Assembly (NCBI RefSeq): GCF_049800915.1
Contig: NZ_JBNAFY010000001.1
Span: forward strand, 806,001-870,000
DNA length: 64,000 nt
Direction: 5' to 3'
From: Amaricoccus macauensis_A
GTDB taxonomy: Bacteria; Pseudomonadota; Alphaproteobacteria; Rhodobacterales; Rhodobacteraceae
Both the position numbers and the translations under genes were made by a program. Under the pieces are notes generated by a model, which saw nothing but the letters and a program-made list of their open reading frames with translations, was not told where the DNA came from and searched no databases. The stretch's first letter is position 1. Each line of letters starts with the position of its first letter. Shown here one piece after another: positions 33,959-42,725 of the stretch.

Positions 33959-34564
33959 ATGCCCCTCCCCCTCACCTTCTGGTTCGAATTCGCCTCCACC
34001 TACTCCTACCTCTCGGCCATGCGCGTCAATGCGATGGCAGCCGTAGCCGGTGTCAGCGTTACTTGGCGCCCCGTGCCCCTTGGGCCGATCTTCGCCGCCC
34101 AGGGTTGGAGCGACAGCCCGTTCAACATCTACCCCGCCAAGGGCGCCTACATGTGGCGCGACATGGAACGCCGCAGCAAGGCCCGCGGCCTGCCTCTCCG
34201 CAAACCCGACCCCTTCCCGCAGAATTCCGTCTATACCGCCCGCGTGGCGCTCGCCGCCCTCGAAACCCCGCAGGGCCCCGCCTTCTGCCAAGCGATCTAC
34301 ACCGCACAGTTCGCCGAGGGCCGCAACATCGCAGACCCGGAGACCATCCGCGCGGCCCTCACCGAAGCCGGCCTCCCAGAAACGCTCGCGCAGGCCGCCG
34401 ATGACCCCGCCCGCAAGGCCGAACTCAAGGCCAACAGCGCGGAGGCCATGGCCCTCGGTCTCTTCGGCGCGCCAAGCTATACCGTGGGCCGCGAGCTTTT
34501 CTGGGGGGACGACCGGCTCGAAGATGCGCTGGAATGGGCGCGCTCCACGTCTCAATCCCCTTGA
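33959..34564 (+). CDS. 2-hydroxychromene-2-carboxylate isomerase family (DsbA fold)
   Basis: A 201-residue DsbA-like thioredoxin-fold protein without a CxxC motif. The N-terminus FWFEFASTYSYLSAMRV matches the glutathione-binding serine region of HCCA isomerases and kappa-class GSTs, and GAPSYTVGRELFWGDDRLE is the typical C-terminal cis-proline and active-site region. Known members isomerise a naphthalene-pathway intermediate, but many have other glutathione-linked roles. No aromatic-degradation genes are nearby. Confidence 0.88.
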   Translation: MPLPLTFWFEFASTYSYLSAMRVNAMAAVAGVSVTWRPVPLGPIFAAQGWSDSPFNIYPAKGAYMWRDMERRSKARGLPLRKPDPFPQNSVYTARVALAALETPQGPAFCQAIYTAQFAEGRNIADPETIRAALTEAGLPETLAQAADDPARKAELKANSAEAMALGLFGAPSYTVGRELFWGDDRLEDALEWARSTSQSP

Positions 34565-34616
34565 CCACCCCCCTCCTTCGCAACACCCTCCCGTCAAACC
34601 CCGAGAGGAGACGAAC

Positions 34617-35480
34617 ATGCGCTGGAAAGGCCTCAGGACCAGCAGGAACATCCAGGACCGCCGCGGCAGCGGCGGGGGTCGCGGTGGAATGCGCCGCGCG
34701 GGCGGTGTCGGCGGCATCGGCCTTCTGGCCATCGTGGTGATCGGCGCGCTGCTCGGCGTCGATGTCACGCCCCTCCTGCAGGGCGGCTTGGGTGGCGGCA
34801 CCATGCAGTCCTCCGCACCCTCCGGGCCGAACGAGATCGACGACAGCAACGAGGAATTCGTCGCCGTGGTTCTCGCCCAGACCGAAACCGTCTGGTCGGA
34901 CATCTTCTCGCAATCGGGCTATGACTACGCCGAACCCACGCTTGTGCTCTTTTCCGGTGGCACCACCTCGGGCTGCGGCTATGCGCAATCCGCCATGGGT
35001 CCGTTCTACTGCCCAGCCGATCAGAACGTCTTTCTCGACATGGATTTCTTCCGCGTCATGGAGCAGGATCTCGGCTCTTCGGGCGAGTTCGCCAAGGCCT
35101 ACGTGATCGCCCATGAGGTCGGCCACCACGTCCAGAACCTCACCGGCGTCCTGGGCGAAGTGAACACCGAACGCGCCCGTGTGAGCCAGCGCGAGTCGAA
35201 CGCGCTCTCGGTACGTGTCGAGCTTCAGGCCGATTGCTACTCGGGCATCTGGGCACGGGCCGTCTCCGAAAGCCTCTCGCTTACCGATGCCGACATCCGC
35301 AGCGCGCTCGATACCGCCGCCCGCATCGGCGACGACGCGCTTCAGCAGGCTGCAGGAGGCCGCGTGGTGCCCGACAGCTTCACCCACGGCACCAGCGAAC
35401 AACGCCAACGCTGGTTCTACGCAGGCTACCGCTCGGGCGATCCCGGCGCCTGCGACACCTTCTCGACGAGCGACTTGTGA
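34617..35480 (+). CDS. YpfJ-type neutral zinc metallopeptidase
   Basis: A 287-residue membrane-anchored protein of the YpfJ/KPN_02809 family. The basic glycine-rich N-terminus is followed by one membrane helix (about 33-50, GIGLLAIVVIGALLGV) and an outward-facing domain with the zinc motif HEVGHH (about 164) and, downstream, ELQADCYSGIWA supplying the third ligand. GAGAGGAG precedes the ATG at 34617. The stop overlaps the next start as GTGA. Natural substrates are unknown. Confidence 0.92.
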   Translation: MRWKGLRTSRNIQDRRGSGGGRGGMRRAGGVGGIGLLAIVVIGALLGVDVTPLLQGGLGGGTMQSSAPSGPNEIDDSNEEFVAVVLAQTETVWSDIFSQSGYDYAEPTLVLFSGGTTSGCGYAQSAMGPFYCPADQNVFLDMDFFRVMEQDLGSSGEFAKAYVIAHEVGHHVQNLTGVLGEVNTERARVSQRESNALSVRVELQADCYSGIWARAVSESLSLTDADIRSALDTAARIGDDALQQAAGGRVVPDSFTHGTSEQRQRWFYAGYRSGDPGACDTFSTSDL

Positions 35481-35668
35481 CGAAAGTCGTCAACCTCCGC
35501 ACCGCCCGCAAGCAGCGCGCCCGTCAGCAGGCGCGCAAGAAGGGGGACGAGGCCGCCGCAAGGTCCGGCGAGAGCCGCACGGAGAAGATCACGCGCCTCG
35601 CCGAAACCGACCGCGCCAAACGCCACCTCGACGGTCATGCCCGCGATCGGGACGAACCGGAAACGTGA
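35477..35668 (+). CDS. DUF4169 family small basic protein
   Basis: A 63-residue protein starting VTKVVNLRTARKQRARQQA and ending in a charged helix (AKRHLDGHARD), matching the DUF4169 family of alphaproteobacteria. The GTG start overlaps the metallopeptidase stop and its own stop overlaps the next GTG, so the three genes form one translationally coupled unit. Function is unknown; the high Arg/Lys content suggests nucleic-acid or ribosome contact. Confidence 0.85.
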   Translation: MTKVVNLRTARKQRARQQARKKGDEAAARSGESRTEKITRLAETDRAKRHLDGHARDRDEPET

Positions 35669-35919
35669 ACCGAATGGATCCGGCCCGGCCCCAGAAACAC
35701 TCGCTCACCCTGCGCGGTCACCGCACATCCGTCTCGCTCGAACCCGCTTTCTGGCAAGCCTTCCGGGAGATCGCCGCAGCCGAGGGCCGTGCGCTCAACG
35801 AGCTTGCCGCCGAAATCGACGCCGCGCGCGGCACGGAGTGCGGTCTCGCTTCCGCCATCCGCCTCCATGTGCTGAACTGGTATCGCAGCCGAGATGGTAG
35901 CGTTGCCGAACGTCCCTAG
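35665..35919 (+). CDS. Ribbon-helix-helix domain protein
   Basis: An 84-residue protein with a ribbon-helix-helix pattern: strand KHSLTLRGHRTSVSLE, helix PAFWQAFREIAAAEG, turn and second helix LNELAAEIDAARG. These small proteins usually bind DNA as dimers, and this type is common next to DUF4169 genes. The GTG at 35665 overlaps the previous stop; an ATG three codons later is possible. Its TAG shares CTAG with the stop of the convergent ABC ATPase gene. Confidence 0.84.
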   Translation: MNRMDPARPQKHSLTLRGHRTSVSLEPAFWQAFREIAAAEGRALNELAAEIDAARGTECGLASAIRLHVLNWYRSRDGSVAERP

Positions 35920-36647
35920 CCCACCCGGCGCAGGAAATCGCGCGTGCGCGCATCCTGTGCATTGCCGAAGATCTGGCTCGGCGGCCCTTCCTCGACGATG
36001 CGCCCGCCATCCATGAAGATCACCCGGTCGGCGATCTCGCGCGCGAACTGCATCTCGTGGGTGACGATCAGCATGGTCTGGCGCTGTTCGGCCACCCGGC
36101 GCATCAGGTCGAGCACCTCGCCCACCCATTCCGGGTCGAGCGCGGAGGTCGGCTCGTCGAAAAGCATCAGTTCGGCCCCGATGGCCATGGCCCGCCCGAT
36201 GCCCACGCGCTGCTGCTGCCCGCCCGAGAGCGCCGCCGGATAGGAACCCGCCTTGTCCGCAAGTCCGGTCTCGCGCAGGATGGCGTCTGCACGCGCCTCC
36301 GCCTCGGATTGCGGCATCTTCTGCACCGTCACCAGCGCCTCGGTGATGTTCTGCCGCGCCGTCTTGTTGGCGAAGAGCGCGTAGTTCTGGAACACGAAGG
36401 CCGTCCTGCGCCGAAGCGCGAGGATCTGGGCCTTGCTCGCGCGGGCCGCGTCCACCTCCATGTCACCCACCCGGATCAGCCCCGCCTCAGGCCGATCGAG
36501 GAAGTTGAGACAGCGCAGCAGCGTCGACTTGCCCGTGCCCGACGGCCCGATCACCACGATCCGCTCGCCGTCACGGATTTCCAGATCGATCCCGTTGAGC
36601 ACCGTGGTGCCGCCAAAACGCTTCGTGAGCCCCTTGATCGAAATCAT
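35916..36647 (-). CDS. Polar amino-acid ABC transporter ATPase
   Basis: A 243-residue cytosolic ATPase of the GlnQ/HisP family that powers uptake. Walker A GPSGTGKST (about 34-42), signature LSGGQQQR, Walker B LMLFDEP and the switch histidine in IVTHEM are all intact. The ATG at 36647 overlaps the permease stop. Long in-frame sequence upstream belongs to the permease gene. Confidence 0.94.
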   Translation of the reverse strand: MISIKGLTKRFGGTTVLNGIDLEIRDGERIVVIGPSGTGKSTLLRCLNFLDRPEAGLIRVGDMEVDAARASKAQILALRRRTAFVFQNYALFANKTARQNITEALVTVQKMPQSEAEARADAILRETGLADKAGSYPAALSGGQQQRVGIGRAMAIGAELMLFDEPTSALDPEWVGEVLDLMRRVAEQRQTMLIVTHEMQFAREIADRVIFMDGGRIVEEGPPSQIFGNAQDARTRDFLRRVG

Positions 36648-37318
36648 CGCGCAAATGCCCGGTTGAGCCGGACCTCCAGAAGCTTCTGCACCTGCGAGAG
36701 TGCCTCCACCACGATCCAGTAGATGACAGCCACCACCAGGAAGGCCTCGAAATAGAGGAAGCTCCCTGCGGCCTCCTTCTGCGCAGCCCCCATCATCTCG
36801 GTGACGCCGAGGGTGAAGGCGAGCGACGTGCTCTTGATCATGTCGATGAAGTAGTTGACCAGCGTGGGTGCCGCCACCCGCGCGGCCTGCGGCAGGACGA
36901 TCCGCCGCATCATCTGCGCCTGGGTCATCCCGATCGACTGCGCCGCCTCCCACTGCGAGCGGTCAACCCCCACGATCGCGGCACGGATACTCTCGGCCAT
37001 GTAGGCCGCGAAATGGAGCGTCAGCCCCATGATCGCCGCCGTCACCCCGTTGATCTGGGTCAGGAACGCCAGAACCTGCGGCAACCCGTAGTAAAACAGG
37101 AAAAGCTGCACCAGGAGCGGCGTGCCCCGGAAGAAGCTGATGAAGAGGATCACGAAGGTGTCGAGCACCGGCACCTTGATGACCCGCTCCACGGCGAGCA
37201 GCGAGCCCAGGATCAGCGCCAGCACCATGCCCAACGCCGCCATCCAGAGCGTCAGCGGCAGATAGCTCAGCAGAACCGGCACGAGGCCGAGCATGTAGTC
37301 GAGATCGAGGGCCCGCAT
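36644..37318 (-). CDS. Polar amino-acid ABC transporter permease
   Basis: A 224-residue inner-membrane permease of the His/Glu/Gln/Arg/opine family with about five membrane helices, the early motif FRGTPLLVQLFLFYYGLP and the ATPase-docking EAA loop EAAQSIGMTQAQMMRRIVLP. Only one permease gene is present, so it likely works as a homodimer. It lies six bases after the binding-protein stop and overlaps the ATPase gene. Confidence 0.94.
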   Translation of the reverse strand: MRALDLDYMLGLVPVLLSYLPLTLWMAALGMVLALILGSLLAVERVIKVPVLDTFVILFISFFRGTPLLVQLFLFYYGLPQVLAFLTQINGVTAAIMGLTLHFAAYMAESIRAAIVGVDRSQWEAAQSIGMTQAQMMRRIVLPQAARVAAPTLVNYFIDMIKSTSLAFTLGVTEMMGAAQKEAAGSFLYFEAFLVVAVIYWIVVEALSQVQKLLEVRLNRAFAR

Positions 37319-37324
37319 CGCGGC

Positions 37325-38086
37325 TTACTCCGGCGAGGTGATGTCGCTGCCGAACCACTTCTCGGAGATCTCGGTCAGCGTGCCGTCCTCGCGCAGCACG
37401 TCGAGGGCCGCGTCCACCCGGTCGCGCATCGCACGGCCCGCCTCGTCGTCCCGGAAGGGCAGCGCGTTGCGGATCTCGCTGAACGGCTTGCCGGCCAGCG
37501 CCAGCGGCAGCGGGCTCTCCGCGATCAGCTGCGCCGAGGAGACGCGGTCCATCACGAAGGCATCGACACGGCCCAAGGCGGTGTCCTGCCCGATGTTCGA
37601 CTCGTAGGTCCGGATGTCGATCTCGTCCGCATAGGGCAATTCGCGCAGCAACTCCTCGAAATTCGAGCCGAGGTTGACCGCGACAGTCCGCCCCTTGAGA
37701 TCCTCGGGCCCGGTGATCTCGTCCTCGTTGCCGGCCTTCACCACCACCTGCGCGCCGTCATAGACATACGGCTCCGTAAAGACGAATTTGGCCTCCCGCT
37801 CCGGCGTGATGGTGATCTGGTTCGCGACCGTGTCGATCCGGCCCGCATCGAGCGCACCGATCAGACCGGAGAATGACATGGTCTGGAACGAAACCTCGAG
37901 CCCCGCCTCCTCACCGACCGCGTTCATCACGTCGACCTCGAAACCCTGCAACTCGTCCTGCTGAACGAAGGTGAAGGGGAAATAGCCCCCCGACATGCCC
38001 ACCCGAAGCTGATCCGCCTCCTGTGCGGCGGCAGGGCAAGAAACGGCAAGGGCAAGCAGGGCAGCAAGAGCGCGGGAGGTCGACAT
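37325..38086 (-). CDS. Periplasmic amino-acid binding protein
   Basis: A 253-residue solute-binding protein (family 3) that captures the substrate for the adjoining ABC importer. A signal peptide covers about 1-22 (ending PAAAQ). Mature motifs include GYFPFTFVQQDELQGFEVDV and FTEPYVYDGAQVVVKAG. The substrate is probably a polar amino acid or cystine; it cannot be fixed by reading. AAGGAG precedes the ATG at 38086; the longer frame upstream has no ribosome site. Confidence 0.93.
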   Translation of the reverse strand: MSTSRALAALLALAVSCPAAAQEADQLRVGMSGGYFPFTFVQQDELQGFEVDVMNAVGEEAGLEVSFQTMSFSGLIGALDAGRIDTVANQITITPEREAKFVFTEPYVYDGAQVVVKAGNEDEITGPEDLKGRTVAVNLGSNFEELLRELPYADEIDIRTYESNIGQDTALGRVDAFVMDRVSSAQLIAESPLPLALAGKPFSEIRNALPFRDDEAGRAMRDRVDAALDVLREDGTLTEISEKWFGSDITSPE

Positions 38087-38261
38087 TAAGATCTCCTTGG
38101 TGAGAAACGTGCGGGTCTTCGTGAGCTTTTGTCTTGAGCCCACCCAAGCGATAGCCCATCGCTCGAGCAAACTCTACACGCCAACTATTATTCGCCCGCC
38201 GTCATGCAAGCGGTGCGCCGTAAATTCCACCGAACTGTGGCCACGCCACGCCGCTTGCCTC

Positions 38262-39290
38262 TCACGTCGCCGCGCGATCGGGCTGTGCCGCCTCTCCGGG
38301 CTGGATGCGGATCAGCGAGCGGTAGTCGCGCCCGATCGAGACGTCGATGCCAAGCGCCGCCGCCTCGGCCGCAAAGCGCTTGTCCTTCTCGTCCGCACCC
38401 GGTCCGGGGGCGCGCAGGATGATCCGCCGCACCCGCCCCGGATGCCGCTTGGCTGCCTCAAGATAGACCTCCGCATCGTGCTGCCCGGTGTCGCCCACGA
38501 GCACGAAGGGGAGATCCGGGTTGGCCGCCAGGATCGTGTCGATGGCTCCCCCCTTGTGATCCCCGTGGCTCTTGGTCACCAGCTGGCTCTTGCCGATGCC
38601 CAGATCGCGCAGGAAGAGCGGCCCCCGTACGAGACCCGCACGGGAGAACACGTCCTCAAGGAAATCATGAAGGTTCCACGGGCTCGACGAGACGTAGAAC
38701 ACCGGGTTGCGCCCGTCATGCAGGCGCAGCATCAGCGCAACCGCGTCCTCGAAGACCTCGCGCGTCATGCTGTTGCCCGTGAAGGTCGTCCAGAGGTTCA
38801 GCGCAAGCGAATAGGCGCCCGTGCGCATCACGGTATCGTCGATATCGGAGATCACGCCGAAAATGGCATCCGGCCCCGTCACCCGAACCGGCAGGCGCTC
38901 CCGGCTTTCACCGCGCTCTCCGATTTCGGCCTCGATCTCGGCCCATCCCCCCTCATGTTCGCCCGCGGGCAGTTTGAGCGTGAAATAGCCCTCCTCGTTC
39001 GATCGGGTCGTAACCCCGCTCCCGCAGGCCTTCACCTCCACGCCCGCAACCTCGCGCGTGAAGAACCGCGCCAGCAACTGCCGGGCATTGGTGAGCCGAC
39101 TCTGGTTCGGTTTCGGTGTCGCCCCCTTGAGCGAGACCAGAACCCGGCCGCGCGCCACCAACCCCTGCGGCGTCGAATACCCGACATAGGGCTCGATCAC
39201 GCCCGCCTCTGGCGGAACATTGGGGCGCAGCCGGTCGAAGGCGCTTTCGATCAGCCAGACGGTGCGGGTGAGAAGGATCTTCCAGGACAT
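38262..39290 (-). CDS. App1-type phosphatidate phosphatase domain protein (DUF2183)
   Basis: A 342-residue cytosolic protein of the App1/DUF2183 family, HAD-like phosphatases; yeast App1 dephosphorylates phosphatidic acid. The catalytic DxDxT motif is seen as ISDIDDTVM (about 147-155), followed by FYVSSSPWNLHDFLEDVF and LVGDTGQHDAEVY. The first 130 residues form a beta-rich accessory domain. A lipid role fits but is untested. Confidence 0.88.
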   Translation of the reverse strand: MSWKILLTRTVWLIESAFDRLRPNVPPEAGVIEPYVGYSTPQGLVARGRVLVSLKGATPKPNQSRLTNARQLLARFFTREVAGVEVKACGSGVTTRSNEEGYFTLKLPAGEHEGGWAEIEAEIGERGESRERLPVRVTGPDAIFGVISDIDDTVMRTGAYSLALNLWTTFTGNSMTREVFEDAVALMLRLHDGRNPVFYVSSSPWNLHDFLEDVFSRAGLVRGPLFLRDLGIGKSQLVTKSHGDHKGGAIDTILAANPDLPFVLVGDTGQHDAEVYLEAAKRHPGRVRRIILRAPGPGADEKDKRFAAEAAALGIDVSIGRDYRSLIRIQPGEAAQPDRAAT

Positions 39291-39483
39291 GCCCCCTTAG
39301 ATATCCGTGTGCGCGCGGCTTCAAGCCCGAGCGGGAATTCGGAGCGAGAGCGCGGGCCCCGCGCCACGGGACCGCACACACCCGCCCGCCGCAGCCAGGG
39401 CCCGAACGAAAAACGGACCAGGTCGGTGAGACCTGATCCGCGTGTATCCGCTTCGGGATGCCAGAAGTTCGGCTGAGGGGGCC

Positions 39484-41331
39484 TCAGCCCTTCTTGCCCT
39501 TGCCGCCCTTGCCTTTGCCACCCTTGCTCTTGCCGCCCTTACCCTTGCCGGACTTGCCTTTGCCCTTGCTGGATTTGTTCTTCTTGGATTTCGCCTTGGC
39601 TTTCTTGTTTTTCTTGGTCGCCTTTTCCTTGGCGGTCTTCCCGGCGCTCGCAGCCTTTACTTCGCTGTTGGACCCTCCAATGCCCCAGAGCGGATTGTTC
39701 TTTCCGTCACCGACATTGTCATTGCCCCAGTTTCCGTTTCCGACATTGCGACTGCCCCAGTTCCAGTTCCCCTGGTTGTCGTCACCGACGTTGTGGTCGC
39801 CCACATTCCGATCCCCGGCATTGTAGTTGCCGTTATTCTCGTTGCCCCAGTTGTTGTTGCCGACGTTCCGGTCACCGGTATTGTTGTCACCAATGTTGTT
39901 GTCACCGGTATTGTTGTTCCCGATATTGTTGTAGCCGTCGTTCCCGGTGCCGATATTGCCGTTCGCATCGGCTTCCGGCCCGTCGTCGCCTTCGTCGGTT
40001 TCATCCGACCCGTCGTCCGTGCCTTCATCCGACCCCTCGTCAGCCCCTTCGTCGGAGCCTTCGTCCGAGCCTCCATCGGTGTCATCGCCGGCGCCGTCGT
40101 CTCCATCCCCGGCCTCATCCCCGTCATCTGATCCGTCATCGGACTCGCCGCCGGAACCTTCGCCCGAGCCTCCGGTATCGCCTCCGCCGGTCTCCTCGTC
40201 CGAGGTTCCCGAGCCACTATTGGTGCTGCCGGAATCGCCACCGCCATCCGTACCGCCGGACCCGTCATTCGTCGTGCCCGAACCCTGATCGGTTCCATCC
40301 GAACCCTCGTCGGTATTACCCTGACCGCCAGTCCCACCGCCAGTCCCACCAGACCCCTCATTGGGGGTTTCCGAGTCCTGGTCGCCTTCGTCGGTGCCGC
40401 TGTCCGAATTGTCCGTGCCATCATTCGACTCACTGGAATCGCCACCGGTCTCGCCGGCTTCACCGGAATTCTTCTTCTGTTTCTTTTTCTTCTTTTCTTC
40501 CTGTTCCCTTCGGACCTTCTCTTTCCGCTCCTGGCGCTCGGTCTCCATTTGCGCCAACTTGGTCCTGACGCTCGCGATGAACGTAGCGCCGTCATTGCCA
40601 CCGCTGTCGCGGTCGGATCGCGTCGCAGTTGCGCCAAACGCATTGCCCGCTTTGGAAACCGCCTCTGCGGCGCCACCTGCTGTCTGGCCCGAATGATTGG
40701 CCGGAGGCGGTGCGATCTGCGGCACGGCCATGCCTGCCGGTGCCTTGCGCACCGTGGCCTTCTCGCCCGGCCCCTTCACGGAAAGCGGCGCGCTGTCGCT
40801 TGCATTCACCGCCACGCTCTGGCCCGAGCGCACATCGACTTGGGTGCGGCTGCCGAAATCGGTCGCTTCCACCGAGCCACGCTCGACCCTGATCCCGGCC
40901 GTGCGTCCATCGACGATGGTTTCGAACCGGGTCCCCTTCACCACCGCGGCGAGATAGGGCGTCTGAACGGTGGTATGCTGTTCCGCGCGCGTCTCCACGT
41001 CGAGGAGCAGCCGCCCGAATTGCTGACCGACCACGGTTTCGCGCTTGCCGCCCGTCGTCTTGCTCATGATGGCGGCCATCGTGTTCGGCGCGAACATGAT
41101 TTTCTCTTCTTCCCGGCCCAGAATGACCCGGCCGCGCTGGCCGGTGTGGATCCAGGCCGCGTTCGGCACGTCCATCCCGGCTTCGAGCGTGACCCAGGTC
41201 TGGTTGTCGGTGGTGTATCTGACCGGCTGGAACACCTTCTGCGCACTCCAGTCGGAAGCCATGGCCTGGGCCGAGATCATAAGCACCGCGAGGCCCGCAA
41301 TGACCGATACCAACTGTCTCAACCGCATCAT
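39484..41331 (-). CDS. Secreted FecR-domain protein with acidic spacer, NxG pentapeptide repeats and Lys-Gly tail
   Basis: A 615-residue protein with five distinct zones. A signal peptide covers 1-26. A FecR domain (about 45-175) includes AAWIHTGQRGRVIL and the strand VKGTRFETIVDGRTAGIRV. A charged helix (255-286) leads to a Gly/Ser/Thr/Asp/Glu spacer (288-454) with almost no basic residues. Residues 457-543 are about 17 tandem asparagine-glycine pentapeptides (NTGDN, NVGDH, NWGND), like the Pentapeptide_2 repeats of mycobacterial PPE-MPTR proteins. The end (563-615) is nearly all Lys, Gly and Ser. GGAG precedes ATG 41331. Function is unknown. Confidence 0.85.
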   Translation of the reverse strand: MMRLRQLVSVIAGLAVLMISAQAMASDWSAQKVFQPVRYTTDNQTWVTLEAGMDVPNAAWIHTGQRGRVILGREEEKIMFAPNTMAAIMSKTTGGKRETVVGQQFGRLLLDVETRAEQHTTVQTPYLAAVVKGTRFETIVDGRTAGIRVERGSVEATDFGSRTQVDVRSGQSVAVNASDSAPLSVKGPGEKATVRKAPAGMAVPQIAPPPANHSGQTAGGAAEAVSKAGNAFGATATRSDRDSGGNDGATFIASVRTKLAQMETERQERKEKVRREQEEKKKKKQKKNSGEAGETGGDSSESNDGTDNSDSGTDEGDQDSETPNEGSGGTGGGTGGQGNTDEGSDGTDQGSGTTNDGSGGTDGGGDSGSTNSGSGTSDEETGGGDTGGSGEGSGGESDDGSDDGDEAGDGDDGAGDDTDGGSDEGSDEGADEGSDEGTDDGSDETDEGDDGPEADANGNIGTGNDGYNNIGNNNTGDNNIGDNNTGDRNVGNNNWGNENNGNYNAGDRNVGDHNVGDDNQGNWNWGSRNVGNGNWGNDNVGDGKNNPLWGIGGSNSEVKAASAGKTAKEKATKKNKKAKAKSKKNKSSKGKGKSGKGKGGKSKGGKGKGGKGKKG

Positions 41332-41569
41332 CGAAACTCCAGAAACCCGTTGGTCTCCTTCTGTTCGGAACATGGTTTAGAAAAAGTTTTCCTCTCGAAG
41401 AAAGCGACACGCGCTGCGCGAATTCATCGCGGATCGCTGCCGCACCGTGCGCCAACTCGTGCACTGGCCCACGCGGCAGATGTTAAGGGATCATGAGAAA
41501 TCGTATGTATGAAAACACTACGAAATGCATATCGAATTCATACTGTTTCTGCAGGCCGGTTTTCGCGCC

Positions 41570-42325
41570 CTAGCCGATCTGCCCCAGCACCGGAAATGTC
41601 TCCAGAAGCCAGAACGAAAGATCGCTGAAAGCCCCTGTCATCATGAGCAATCCGACGGCCGCAAGCAGTGCACCCATGGTCCGCTCGATCGCCCCCATAT
41701 GCCGCTTCATCCGGGACATGATCCCGATCGCACGGCGCAGGAAGACCGCCGTCAGCAGGAACGGGACGCCAAGGCCCATGGCGTAAAAACCCATTAGGAG
41801 CATACCCTTCTCGACCGAACCTTCCTGCGCTGCGAGCGACAGGATCGTGCCGAGCACCGGCCCGATGCAGGGCGTCCAGCCAAAGGCGAAGGCAAGCCCC
41901 AGCATGTAGGCGCCAAAGGCCGTACCGCCCTTGGTCTGCGCCTCGAACCGCGCCTCGCGATAGAGCAGCGGAATGCGCAGAACGCCCAGGAAATGCAGCC
42001 CGAAAACGAGGATCACCAGCCCAGCCACGATCGACATCTCGCGCTGATGGCTCAATAACAGTTGCCCGAAAGCCGATGCCGCCATCCCGAGAAACAGGAA
42101 CACCGTCGAGAGCCCGAGCACGAAGAAAACTGCCACCTGCAAGGTCCGCGCCCCGGCCCCGCTCTCGCTTTCCGTGAGTTCCTCCATGCTGGATCCCGCC
42201 ATGAACGCAAGGTAGGGCGGCACGATGGGGAGCACGCAGGGCGAGAGAAAGCTCAAAACCCCCGCCGACAGGGCAATGGCGAGCGCGGGCAACAGCGAGG
42301 CATCCCACAGGTCTATTCCGAACAT
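41570..42325 (-). CDS. ccdA: CcdA/DsbD-type thiol-disulfide membrane transporter
   Basis: A 251-residue inner-membrane protein that passes reducing power from cytosolic thioredoxin to the periplasm, often for cytochrome c maturation. Six membrane helices are seen, with the two redox cysteines in FLSPCVLPIVPPY and GWTPCIGPVLG. The ATG at 42325 has GGAG five bases upstream. It is divergent from tusA; no cytochrome c genes are nearby. Confidence 0.93.
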   Translation of the reverse strand: MFGIDLWDASLLPALAIALSAGVLSFLSPCVLPIVPPYLAFMAGSSMEELTESESGAGARTLQVAVFFVLGLSTVFLFLGMAASAFGQLLLSHQREMSIVAGLVILVFGLHFLGVLRIPLLYREARFEAQTKGGTAFGAYMLGLAFAFGWTPCIGPVLGTILSLAAQEGSVEKGMLLMGFYAMGLGVPFLLTAVFLRRAIGIMSRMKRHMGAIERTMGALLAAVGLLMMTGAFSDLSFWLLETFPVLGQIG

Positions 42326-42447
42326 GCGCTCTCCGCCCGTATCCACTTCAAAGTCCGGGGAAAGTAGACGGTTCGCGCGCCCGCGTCACCTGCTCCGCAC
42401 GTCACTTTCCTGTGGACAGGCCCGCCGCCCGACGCTAGCCCGCGATC

Positions 42448-42723
42448 ATGCCGCAGGATCATATCGACAAGATCAACCGCTGGGATGCGGAACTGGATGC
42501 CACCGGGCTTCTCTGCCCGCTTCCGGTCCTGCGCGCGCGCAAGAAGCTTCTTTCCATGGCGCCCGGCACTGTGCTGCGCGTCTTGGCAAGTGATCCGGCA
42601 GCGCGCATCGACATGCCGCATTTCTGCGCCGAACAGGGCCATGAACTGCTCGATGTGAGCGAAGTCACCTCGCCCCCCGCGCAGGCCTATCGCATCCGCG
42701 TGCGCTCCAATCCACGGCAATAG
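42448..42723 (+). CDS. tusA: TusA-type sulfur carrier protein
   Basis: A 91-residue TusA/SirA-fold protein. The sulfur-accepting cysteine lies in LDATGLLCPLPVLRARK (C23), the hallmark of the family. TusA relays persulfide sulfur, for example to tRNA 2-thiouridine. A second cysteine is in HFCAEQGHE. It starts divergently from ccdA and ends three bases from the convergent phospholipase D gene. Confidence 0.93.
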   Translation: MPQDHIDKINRWDAELDATGLLCPLPVLRARKKLLSMAPGTVLRVLASDPAARIDMPHFCAEQGHELLDVSEVTSPPAQAYRIRVRSNPRQ

Positions 42724-42725
42724 CG

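Noticed and set aside
39484..41331. FecIR-type iron signalling system
   Set aside because: There is no ECF sigma factor or TonB-dependent receptor gene beside it, and the FecR domain follows a signal peptide without the cytoplasmic anti-sigma segment.
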